Origin: an uncultured Clostridia bacterium
Lineage (GTDB): Bacteria; Bacillota; Clostridia; Christensenellales; UBA1242
Length of the DNA: 25,927 nucleotides
Assembly (NCBI GenBank): GCA_947089305.1
Contig: CAMUJQ010000006.1
Coordinates: 1-25,927 of the forward strand
Reading direction: 5' to 3'
In this document: positions 11,515 to 18,224 of the stretch, one piece after another
Position numbering within the stretch: position 1 is the stretch's first letter
Layout: every line of letters starts with the position of its first letter
Made by a program: the position numbers and the translations under genes
The notes under the pieces: model-generated
Databases searched by the model: none
Seen by the model: the letters and a program-made list of their open reading frames with translations, nothing else
What the model was told of the DNA's origin: nothing

Positions 11515-12552
11515 TTAAAAATTTAAACTTCCTTTGTAAACATAAACCCATTTTAAGTTTTCACATATATTAGATATTGGAGATTTTACTTCAACTTTTT
11601 CTAGTTTATCCTTAACTGTTTCAAATTGAGATCGGCTTAAAATTCTTTCAATAATATCTCCACTCTCTCTAACTTCAAGTATACCGATGCCTGCCCAAAA
11701 ATCTGTCATGCTAGATTTAGATGAGCCAATATGCAACCATGCCTCGCCGCCCGGTCCAAGACCAAAAGAAAATAAAAGTGGAATATTGTTTTCTTTTTCA
11801 AAAAAATCATTTCCACGCACTTCATAATCTGCATCTAAAAATGCCTCATTAAATATACGAGAATGTTTAAATAACTTCTCTTTTTCGCTTTCACTTAAAT
11901 TTGTGTAATTAACTACTCCGTCCAATTTGAAATTTGTTCGTGCTTTTTGAATACGGCGCGCTTTATCTTCTTCATCGTAGCCATCAAAGCGAGCTGTATA
12001 TTCTGGCATTATTTCTTCGATTCTATTTAGCAATTTTTGTTTGTCAAAATTATAGTTTTTATATTGGTCACGTGCCAAGCTTAATTTCATTTCAATTGAT
12101 TTTTGTTGTTTGTTAAAAAACTCTAATGCTTTTCTAAAAGTTTTTGTATATTCGTCTAATCCACTCTGTGGAACATTGTTTAATTCACTTAAAATTATTT
12201 CTTCACTCTCATATTCTATTGTAGTTTTATTTACTTTATAGTTTGCAGAAATTGGAGTTAAATATTCTAGTAAAAATTTCATATTAAAAATTTCGGCCCA
12301 ATCAATTGCAGGATACGTTGGGCTCCACCAATGCTTATATCCACCAAAACTTGGCACAAAATTTAAAGGCAACTTTTTATTGATAATATGATATAATTTT
12401 GCTTCAACATCAATTTTAACTTGCGGATCAATTTTATATTTTCTATATTTTTTTGCGAAAAGTCTATCGAGCATAGTTGTTTCTAGACTGGTTGGCAAGT
12501 TAGAGCAATTTAACAAATTGTTGTTTATATAATTATTTACTAACTCTTTCAT
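11515..12552 (-). CDS. Unknown protein inserted between khpA and rimM; weak resemblance to DIT1/PvcA isonitrile synthases
   Basis: 345 residues from the ATG at 12552, chosen for AAAGGA 7 bases upstream; an ATG nine codons earlier lacks such a site. No family is recognised with confidence. The segment FVPSFGGYKHWWSPTYPAID, then WAEIFNMKFLLEYLTPISANY and YTKTFRKALEFF, resembles in spacing the pattern of DIT1/PvcA isonitrile synthases (PxFPxKS...PDxAExxAL...I...Y...Y...L), but this is my recollection of a pattern, not an alignment. The middle (about 150-250) is charged and helical, and the C-terminal part has a Gly-rich stretch SFGLGPGGEAWLHIGSS followed by TDFWAGIGILEVR. It is soluble, without signal peptide. 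It starts after a terminator, has its own promoter, and its stop overlaps the rimM ribosome binding site, so it may drive rimM-trmD transcription. Confidence 0.75.
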   Translation of the reverse strand: MKELVNNYINNNLLNCSNLPTSLETTMLDRLFAKKYRKYKIDPQVKIDVEAKLYHIINKKLPLNFVPSFGGYKHWWSPTYPAIDWAEIFNMKFLLEYLTPISANYKVNKTTIEYESEEIILSELNNVPQSGLDEYTKTFRKALEFFNKQQKSIEMKLSLARDQYKNYNFDKQKLLNRIEEIMPEYTARFDGYDEEDKARRIQKARTNFKLDGVVNYTNLSESEKEKLFKHSRIFNEAFLDADYEVRGNDFFEKENNIPLLFSFGLGPGGEAWLHIGSSKSSMTDFWAGIGILEVRESGDIIERILSRSQFETVKDKLEKVEVKSPISNICENLKWVYVYKGSLNF

Positions 12553-12570
12553 AAATATTCCTTTAGTTTT

Positions 12571-12599
12571 ATTATACAAAAAAACTTGCTTTTTAGCAA
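12571..12599 (-). promoter_or_regulatory. Promoter embedded in the khpA terminator
   Basis: -35 TTGCTA (12599-12594) is part of the terminator hairpin, the 17-bp spacer contains its second strand and T-run, and the -10 is a perfect TATAAT (12576-12571). It would start the transcript of the unknown gene, rimM and trmD. Confidence 0.6.
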
Positions 12600-12602
12600 G
12601 TT
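12576..12602 (-). terminator. Terminator of rpsP-khpA
   Basis: Stem AACTTGCT/AGCAAGTT (12602-12595 / 12590-12583) with loop AAAA and a T-run, eight bases after the khpA stop. Confidence 0.85.
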
Positions 12603-12609
12603 AATTTTG

Positions 12610-12840
12610 TTAGTTAAATTTAACTATAATTTTTTTGCGACTATCGCTAAGTGCACGAACTAATGTTCTAATTGCATTTGCAGTTCTACCTTCGCGACCT
12701 ATAACTCTGCCAATATCAGCTTCTGCAACACTTACTTTGAAAACAATTGCATTTTCTTCTTCAACTGTTTCAATTTTAACTTCGTCCTTGTTGCTAACAA
12801 GTTCTTTAACTAAAAACATGCATAATTCTTGTTCTTTCAT
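12610..12840 (-). CDS. khpA: KH-domain RNA-binding protein KhpA (YlqC)
   Basis: 76 residues, the full size of this family. The KH motif is intact: VSVAEADIGRVIGREGRTANAIRTLVRALS (about 39-68), with the GxxG loop as GREG. KhpA pairs with KhpB/EloR/Jag to bind RNA and influences cell elongation in Gram-positive bacteria. The ribosome binding site AGAGGTGAT lies 4-5 bases before the ATG, and the gene follows rpsP after 10 bases as in other Firmicutes. Confidence 0.95.
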   Translation of the reverse strand: MKEQELCMFLVKELVSNKDEVKIETVEEENAIVFKVSVAEADIGRVIGREGRTANAIRTLVRALSDSRKKIIVKFN

Positions 12841-12850
12841 AAATCACCTC

Positions 12851-13177
12851 TTATGCTTTTTTAGTTTCAGTTTTTGTTGCAGTTTTTTTAGCAGGTGCTT
12901 TTTTTGCAGCAGGTTTTTTAGCGGCTTTCTTTTCAAAGTTATAACCAGCTTGAACTAAAACAGATTTAGCTGTATCAGTAGGTTTCGCTCCGTTTTTAAT
13001 CCATTGTTCAGCTTTTGTTAAATCTACTTTAACTTCTGCTGGAGTTTTAAGCGGATTGTAAGTTCCAATCGCTTCAATATAACCTCCATCACGTGGTTGA
13101 CGAGAATCAGTAACAACAACTCTATAAAATGGGCTGTGTTTATCTCCTAATCTTGTAAGTCTAATTTTTACTGCCAT
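12851..13177 (-). CDS. rpsP: 30S ribosomal protein S16
   Basis: 108 residues. The conserved core VKIRLTRLGDKHSPFYRVVV, DSRQPRDGGYIEAIGTYNPL and WIKNGAKPTDTAKSVL covers residues 3-80; an extra tail of about 20 residues made of Ala, Lys, Pro and Thr follows (low complexity, common in this family's variable C-terminus). AAAGGAG precedes the ATG. It starts the rpsP-khpA pair. Confidence 0.97.
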   Translation of the reverse strand: MAVKIRLTRLGDKHSPFYRVVVTDSRQPRDGGYIEAIGTYNPLKTPAEVKVDLTKAEQWIKNGAKPTDTAKSVLVQAGYNFEKKAAKKPAAKKAPAKKTATKTETKKA

Positions 13178-13399
13178 AATATTTTTCTCCTTTATTTTTT
13201 ATTTTTTCTTATGTAGTGCTTTTAGCACTATTGAAACATAAATTTAAAACTGGCTATTTTAAACTTATGAATTTTCAACAACATTTTGCTTACTTTTTTA
13301 AAGTAAGTCGTTTGTAGGGGTGCGGAGAGAATCGAAACTCCCCGCATTCTTTTGCTAACTTTTCTTAATTAAGAAAAGTGAAAAGATTTTTTTCCTTTT
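13178..13399 (-). other. ffh-rpsP intergenic region with four inverted repeats and a tRNA T-arm-like hairpin
   Basis: No gene is seen. Reading toward rpsP: a perfect 22-bp palindrome ACTTTTCTTAATTAAGAAAAGT (13379-13358); a 9-bp hairpin around TTTCGATT (13346-13321) that resembles a tRNA or tmRNA T arm followed by CCCCTACA; a hairpin CTTACTTT/AAAGTAAG (13307-13289); and a hairpin TAGTGCT/AGCACTA (13230-13214) flanked by TTATG/CATAA close to the rpsP ribosome binding site. No convincing -35/-10 pair was found. There is no room for a full tRNA or tmRNA before ffh. Confidence 0.6.
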
Positions 13400-14725
13400 T
13401 TAAAAAGGAAACTTACTAAACTTATTATTTTTCATCTTTTTCATCATGTCTTTTGTTTGCTCAAATTGATTTAAAAGTCTGTTAACATCGCTAACTTGCA
13501 CACCTGCACCTTTAGCAATTCTAATTTTGTGCGACGCTTTAATAACGCTTGGATCTGTTCGTTCTCGTGGAGTCATACTTTGAATAACAGCTTTTACTCT
13601 AGCAAGGTCTTTATCATTAACATTTAAATTTGCACCTTTAAGTTTATTTCCCATGCCTGGTATCATGTTAATAATATCCCCTAAATTACCCATTTTTTTA
13701 ATTTGGTCCATTTGAACGAGATAATCTTCTAAAGTAAAACTATTCTTTCTAAACTTTTCTTCTAATTTTTTTGCTTCTTCTTCACTAAACGCATTCTGAG
13801 CTTTTTCAACTAAAGTTAGAACATCCCCCATGTTTAAAATGCGACTTGCAATTCTATCTGGATGAAATGGTTCAATGTCGTTAAGTTTTTCTCCAACTCC
13901 GCAAAATTTAATTGGCTTTCCAGTAATTTCACGAATTGTTAATGCAGCTCCACCACGCGTGTCACCATCCAACTTAGTTAAAACAACACCTGTTATATCA
14001 AGCCTATCGTTAAAAGTTTTAGATACATTCGCAGCTTCCTGTCCAGTCATAGCATCAACCGTTAACAATATATCACTTGGATTAACAACTTTTTTTATGT
14101 TCTCAAGTTCAACCATTAACTCTTCATTAATTTGAAGTCGACCAGCGGTATCAATTATAACTACATTATAAAGTTCTTTTTCAGCCATTTTAATGGCATC
14201 TTTTGCAATTTTAACTGGGTCATTTTTACCATCGCTGTAAACATACACACCAGCCTTGCCTCCAACAACTTTAAGTTGCTCAATTGCTGCAGGTCTATAA
14301 ATATCATCAGCAACAAGCATAACTTTTTTTTGTTGGCCTTTTAGCATGGCACCTAGTTTTCCACACATAGTGGTTTTACCAGCACCTTGAAGCCCGCACA
14401 TTAATACAACTTGCATACGGCTGTTGTTTTGAGGCGGATTAAGTTTAACGTTTTCTTTACCCATTAATTCAGTAAGTTCATCGTAAACTATTTTAACAAT
14501 TTGTTGTCCCGGCGTTACACTTTTTAAAACTTGCTCGCCAACTGCTTTTTCACTAATACGTGCAATAACGTCTTTAACAATTAAAACGTTAACATCAGCT
14601 TCAAGAAGAGCAATTTTTATTTCACGCATAGCATTCTTAACTTCAAGTTCAGTTAATGCACCTTTGTTTTTCATTTTAGAAAATATGTGATTTAATCTAT
14701 CTCCTAATCCTGAAAATAATCCCAA
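13400..14725 (-). CDS. ffh: Signal recognition particle protein Ffh
   Basis: 441 residues. N domain 1-95; G domain with G1 GLQGAGKT (111-118), DTAGR (192-196) and TKLDG (250-254); M domain from about 300, with methionine-rich helices and MIPGMGNKLKGANLNV. It binds 4.5S RNA and signal sequences and docks on FtsY, encoded upstream in the same cluster. The start is a TTG at 14725 (TTG-GGA-TTA-TTT), chosen because AAAGGAGG lies 7 bases upstream and because the product then begins GLFSGLGDRL as in other Ffh proteins. It follows ylxM by 14 bases and forms a unit with it. Confidence 0.97.
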   Translation of the reverse strand: MGLFSGLGDRLNHIFSKMKNKGALTELEVKNAMREIKIALLEADVNVLIVKDVIARISEKAVGEQVLKSVTPGQQIVKIVYDELTELMGKENVKLNPPQNNSRMQVVLMCGLQGAGKTTMCGKLGAMLKGQQKKVMLVADDIYRPAAIEQLKVVGGKAGVYVYSDGKNDPVKIAKDAIKMAEKELYNVVIIDTAGRLQINEELMVELENIKKVVNPSDILLTVDAMTGQEAANVSKTFNDRLDITGVVLTKLDGDTRGGAALTIREITGKPIKFCGVGEKLNDIEPFHPDRIASRILNMGDVLTLVEKAQNAFSEEEAKKLEEKFRKNSFTLEDYLVQMDQIKKMGNLGDIINMIPGMGNKLKGANLNVNDKDLARVKAVIQSMTPRERTDPSVIKASHKIRIAKGAGVQVSDVNRLLNQFEQTKDMMKKMKNNKFSKFPF

Positions 14726-14739
14726 AATCTAGCCTCCTT

Positions 14740-15033
14740 TTAATTATTAATTATATCTATAATTTCCTCTCTAAGTTTTCCATTTGTAATATTAGTTAAT
14801 TTACTATACTTTTCTTTAAGATGTAATTTATTCTCAAAATTGTTTAACTCAGTATTAACCTTTTTAATTGTATCCAAAACAGCCTGCCTTGTAATTCCAA
14901 TCTCGCTTGCAATTTCAGTTAACCCTAAGTTGTCTACATAAAATAATTCGCATATTTGTTTTTGTTTTAAAGTCAACAGTTCCTTATAAAGCAAAAATAA
15001 ATCTGCCATATAAATTGTTTTTTGTAGTTCCAT
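14740..15033 (-). CDS. ylxM: YlxM/p13-like helix-turn-helix protein (UPF0122)
   Basis: 97 residues from the ATG at 15033, chosen because GAGGT lies 5 bases upstream; an upstream TTG four codons earlier would overlap that site. The sequence MADLFLLYKELLTLKQKQIC, then LFYVDNLGLTEIASEIGITRQAVLDTIKK, is the sigma-70 region-4-like helix-turn-helix typical of YlxM. The protein is encoded next to ffh in many Firmicutes and is linked to the SRP pathway; in streptococci it binds SRP components. It has a near-perfect promoter and a palindrome at the start site. Confidence 0.93.
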   Translation of the reverse strand: MELQKTIYMADLFLLYKELLTLKQKQICELFYVDNLGLTEIASEIGITRQAVLDTIKKVNTELNNFENKLHLKEKYSKLTNITNGKLREEIIDIINN

Positions 15034-15057
15034 TTTCGACCTCAAATTTTAATAAGT

Positions 15058-15081
15058 TTGTAAAGTAAAATAACTTTACAA
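15058..15081 (-). promoter_or_regulatory. Perfect inverted repeat at the ylxM-ffh transcription start
   Basis: TTGTAAAGT-N6-ACTTTACAA, a 9-bp perfect dyad over the predicted start (near 15077). It could be an operator or a 5'-terminal hairpin; no T-run follows, so it is not a terminator. Confidence 0.55.
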
Positions 15082-15083
15082 AT

Positions 15084-15112
15084 ATTATATACTGTATTTA
15101 TATTTTTGTCAA
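15084..15112 (-). promoter_or_regulatory. Consensus promoter of ylxM-ffh
   Basis: -35 TTGACA (15112-15107), 17-bp spacer, -10 TATAAT (15089-15084): 12 of 12 consensus bases. Confidence 0.9.
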
Positions 15113-15216
15113 CAGTTTTTATCAAAAAATGCAAATTATACAACAAATAAAAAATAAATTATTATTTGATATAAAAACAAAATAAACAACAATCAAAGAA
15201 ATGTAATATTTAAAAA

Positions 15217-15247
15217 TTAAAAAAAATAAGTTACAATTAGTAACTTA
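15217..15247 (-). terminator. Terminator of the papain-like protease gene
   Basis: Stem TAAGTTAC/GTAACTTA (15247-15240 / 15234-15227), 5-nt loop, then a T-run on the minus strand; the stop codon of the protease gene is in the stem. Confidence 0.8.
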
Positions 15248-17074
15248 CTTTTTCTTTTTAAAAATTGCATTCATAGGTTTATACAAAATATCAAGTGCTT
15301 TGTTTTTTAAGCCTATTTTTTTACGATATAATATAAAGTAACAAACTACATAAGTTAGAATTACTACAAAACAAATAGAACCTATTGATATTCCTACTAT
15401 TGCCCCTACACTCAAGCTATTTTTTGGTGAAGGTAAAATAGGTTCTGGTATTGGATCTGGGTTTGTTATTATTTTATCCTCAAACACTGCAACAAAAGTT
15501 AAGTTTTCAGTTGCTATAAAAGTATATGTTGAAAGAGTGCTTAAAATTGTTTTTCCCCCATCAACACTCCAACCCTTAAATATTTTGTCTTTAATTTCTG
15601 TAACTGTGATTGTTACACTTTCATTTTTAGCTAATTTGATAGAATGTTCGTTAGTACCTTCAATTACACCATTTTCAACCATTATAATAACTTCTTCATC
15701 TTCATGTTCTATGTTTTCGTTTAACGATGTAAAGGCTTTAATTCTTGGCGTATAATTGTTTGTGGATTGCCAATAGTTTTTATATACAAAAGCATTATTT
15801 CCATTTTTGCCTGCCATGTTACATATAACTACCGAATTATCAGAATTATTTAACTCTACAACACATGCAAATCTCTGTCCTTTATTTAAAACAACAGGAG
15901 TTGTAAGTTTAATTGTTCGAAAACCACCATAATCAAACGTTGCATTTCCTTCCCCGACCTTTTTTCCACTTTCGGGATTTAATTCACTTTCCATATCAAC
16001 ATAGATTTCTACTTTTGCCAAAACATTTTTTCCAATAAACCCAACATTAATGGCTTTTAAATACTCTGTTTTTTCATCAATACCTTTTTTTGCCTCGTAT
16101 ATTTCACAAGCTTTTTTAACATTTAATGAATAGTTAAGGCTATCATCAAATTTATAATCATAAAAATAGTTATTATCATAAGTTTCTTTTGCAGTAAAAT
16201 CAAAAGCAAAAACTGAATCGCTAGTTACATCGTATGAAAGCCAAAAATATGGAAGTGAATTATAACTGTTTTTTACTAGCCACCCACCGTTTTTATTGGC
16301 ACCATTCGGCTTAAAATCTGATGCTAAAATATTATCATTCCACCCAATAAGTGTACATGCATGAGGATAAGATGCCGTTCCTTGTTCTTTTTGTGGATTA
16401 TAATATTCATATTCATGCACATTATTATACGAAAATGTAACAGCCCCATATTTTGCTATTGCAAGTTTTATTTCAGAAACTAATGTGCTTTTTATTTGTA
16501 CCGCATTATCGCAATGAAATAACGTGTTTTCAAATGGATTGGCATTTGCTGGCTTTGTCTTGTCGATAGGACCTGTCCACCACGACAACATAGGCGCACA
16601 GTATGAAACATTACCTGATAACTTGCTCCAATTTGAACCTTCAGGATCATAAACAGTTTGTGTATTTTCTAATGGATCCATTGGACGAAAGTATCTTGCA
16701 TATCCCAATGCTTCAGGCGAAAGAGATAAATTATCCTTAGTATAACTTGGGTCTATACCACTTCTAAGTATTGAAGTTTCAGAAGCTGAAATGGATGCGT
16801 AAGCCCAGCAAAGATTGGAATCGCCTTGATCTCGAACAGGCGTAACTATTCCATATTCACGACTATCATATTCTGACAATGCAGCAATATCTCCAATATC
16901 AGTATTTCTTAATTGTTCTAAAGTTTCTATTTTTTCAGTTTCTTTTGCATAGATATTAGAATTAATGATAGAAAACTTATCAAAAGCTACAAAAAAAATT
17001 GCAATTAAAATAATGAATGTTATAAACATTATAATTTTCTGCAAATTTTTTTTAAATAAAAGTTCAAATCTCAT
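15245..17074 (-). CDS. Secreted, membrane-anchored papain-family (C1) cysteine protease
   Basis: 609 residues. An N-terminal hydrophobic segment (about 14-31) followed by SNIYAKET suggests export. The protease domain has all catalytic residues: Gln83 and Cys89 in PVRDQGDSNLCWAYAS, His238 in YPHACTLIGWND and Asn269 in GGWLVKNSYNS. From about 300 to 450 a beta-rich domain (VLAKVEIYVDMESELNPESG, GGFRTIKLTTPVVLNKGQRF) looks like the lectin-like domain found next to such proteases. Residues 463-533 resemble an InlB-type B repeat (IFKGWSVDGGK ... LTFVAVFED). A proline linker (NPDPIPEPILPSPK) leads to a C-terminal membrane helix (556-582) and a basic tail. It is probably displayed on the cell surface, cutting extracellular proteins or peptides. 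No LPxTG motif. The ATG lacks a ribosome binding site; see the promoter entry. Confidence 0.88.
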   Translation of the reverse strand: MRFELLFKKNLQKIIMFITFIILIAIFFVAFDKFSIINSNIYAKETEKIETLEQLRNTDIGDIAALSEYDSREYGIVTPVRDQGDSNLCWAYASISASETSILRSGIDPSYTKDNLSLSPEALGYARYFRPMDPLENTQTVYDPEGSNWSKLSGNVSYCAPMLSWWTGPIDKTKPANANPFENTLFHCDNAVQIKSTLVSEIKLAIAKYGAVTFSYNNVHEYEYYNPQKEQGTASYPHACTLIGWNDNILASDFKPNGANKNGGWLVKNSYNSLPYFWLSYDVTSDSVFAFDFTAKETYDNNYFYDYKFDDSLNYSLNVKKACEIYEAKKGIDEKTEYLKAINVGFIGKNVLAKVEIYVDMESELNPESGKKVGEGNATFDYGGFRTIKLTTPVVLNKGQRFACVVELNNSDNSVVICNMAGKNGNNAFVYKNYWQSTNNYTPRIKAFTSLNENIEHEDEEVIIMVENGVIEGTNEHSIKLAKNESVTITVTEIKDKIFKGWSVDGGKTILSTLSTYTFIATENLTFVAVFEDKIITNPDPIPEPILPSPKNSLSVGAIVGISIGSICFVVILTYVVCYFILYRKKIGLKNKALDILYKPMNAIFKKKK

Positions 17075-17080
17075 ATATGT

Positions 17081-17109
17081 ATTTTATCATATATAAAAAA
17101 TTTAAGCAA
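17081..17109 (-). promoter_or_regulatory. Protease-gene promoter placing the start at the ATG (possible leaderless mRNA)
   Basis: -35 TTGCTT (17109-17104), 17-bp spacer, extended -10 TGA TAAAAT (17089-17081). Seven bases downstream is the A of the ATG at 17074, and no Shine-Dalgarno precedes it. Confidence 0.5.
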
Positions 17110-17208
17110 CTTTACTAAATATTTTTTAAGAATTAAATTATATACACATTCTTAGCTTGAGTATCTAATAACTTTCAACCCTAAAATTAAAAAACCAGCA
17201 TCCGCTTT

Positions 17209-18135
17209 TTATTTTTTTAATACAACTGGAATGTTGCCAGCTTTTTTCATGACATTTAATTTATCTATCATAGGTTCATTATTTAATATAATTTCACTGA
17301 TTTTAGCTAGTTTTTCATTCACATCACTCGCTCTGTTTAAAATTTGTTTTATGCGAGAATTGTTTTGTTTTAGTGCTTCCACAATATCAACTAATCTTTT
17401 GCCGTTTTCGTCAAAAAACTGCACTTCTCCAGAGGCTGTTGTTACTTTAAAACTATTTACAAAATCGTTTCCGCCGTTAAAATAATCTATATTTACATAT
17501 TTACAAGGCAAAATATTTTTTCCTTGCCTATCAAATACTCCAAGTTTTTGCGGATTATTATTTTCGCCCAAAATTAAATATTTTGAGCTTGTATATTTTC
17601 CATAATATGTGCATGGTAAAATCTCGTTTCCATTTTTATCAATTATACCACAATTGGTATTAATTGATTCTAAGTCACCTCTGTTTCGCTTACTTTCATT
17701 ATTAGGTTTATAAACCACTGCTGTTCCATCGCGAAACGTGTCAGCGAGTGCATATTGGCAAGGTGTAATTTCGTTTCCTTTTTCATCTATATAACCAAAA
17801 CCTCTGCCATAATAACCCACAACAACACGGTTTTCACTTGCACCTTCAAAACGAGTATATTTTTTGCCCGTTATAAAACTTTTTGTATTTAAATTAAAAA
17901 TTAAATACTCACTATCCACTCTTTTTTCTGTCACGCCAAAAAAAACCGAATCATCCAATTTTCGTATATGATAATATTTAAACGGTAAAATAACTTCACC
18001 TGTTTTTACATTTATAATACCGTAACCTTTTCTTGTTTCAAAAATCCAATTATCTATGTCTATCATCTCATAACTAATAGCTTTAATATGATTCTTTTTG
18101 CATGCTCTTCTAATAAATTCTTCCTCTAATGTCAT
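17209..18135 (-). CDS. WG-repeat protein (copy 1)
   Basis: 308 residues built mainly from WG-type beta repeats of about 30-50 residues: GYGIINVKTGEVILPFKYYH, GFGYIDEKGNEITPCQYALA, CGIIDKNGNEILPCTYYG and LGVFDRQGKNILPCKYVNID, ending in a degenerate FFDENGKRL. After about residue 255 comes a helical, probably coiled-coil tail (IVEALKQNNSRIKQILNRASDVNEKLAKI). No signal peptide or membrane helix, so it is predicted cytosolic. The function of WG-repeat proteins is not established; they are thought to be binding scaffolds. AAGGAG precedes the ATG by 6 bases. The gene is a tandem paralogue of its upstream neighbour, with a separate consensus promoter. Confidence 0.8.
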   Translation of the reverse strand: MTLEEEFIRRACKKNHIKAISYEMIDIDNWIFETRKGYGIINVKTGEVILPFKYYHIRKLDDSVFFGVTEKRVDSEYLIFNLNTKSFITGKKYTRFEGASENRVVVGYYGRGFGYIDEKGNEITPCQYALADTFRDGTAVVYKPNNESKRNRGDLESINTNCGIIDKNGNEILPCTYYGKYTSSKYLILGENNNPQKLGVFDRQGKNILPCKYVNIDYFNGGNDFVNSFKVTTASGEVQFFDENGKRLVDIVEALKQNNSRIKQILNRASDVNEKLAKISEIILNNEPMIDKLNVMKKAGNIPVVLKK

Positions 18136-18160
18136 AACTGCTCCTTAAAATATTAATCCA

Positions 18161-18189
18161 ATTATAACTATAACTAACAAAATTGTCAA
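18161..18189 (-). promoter_or_regulatory. Consensus promoter of WG-repeat gene copy 1
   Basis: -35 TTGACA (18189-18184), 17-bp spacer, -10 TATAAT (18166-18161): 12 of 12 consensus bases, immediately after the terminator of copy 2. Confidence 0.88.
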
Positions 18190-18193
18190 CCTC

Positions 18194-18224
18194 AAATAAA
18201 AAACTAAAGCGTTTGCTTTAGTTT
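18194..18224 (-). terminator. Terminator of WG-repeat gene copy 2
   Basis: Stem AAACTAAAGC/GCTTTAGTTT (18224-18215 / 18210-18201) with a 4-nt loop and T-run; the stop codon overlaps the stem. Confidence 0.88.

Noticed and set aside
13313..13346. 3' end of a tmRNA or complete tRNA
   Set aside because: Only a T-arm-like hairpin is present; the T loop has 8 bases, no matching 5' acceptor strand exists, and ffh begins within about 60 bp.
17180..17225. Terminator of WG-repeat gene copy 1
   Set aside because: T-runs are present but the only stem (AGC/GCT with mismatched extension) is weak; I could not support a clear terminator.
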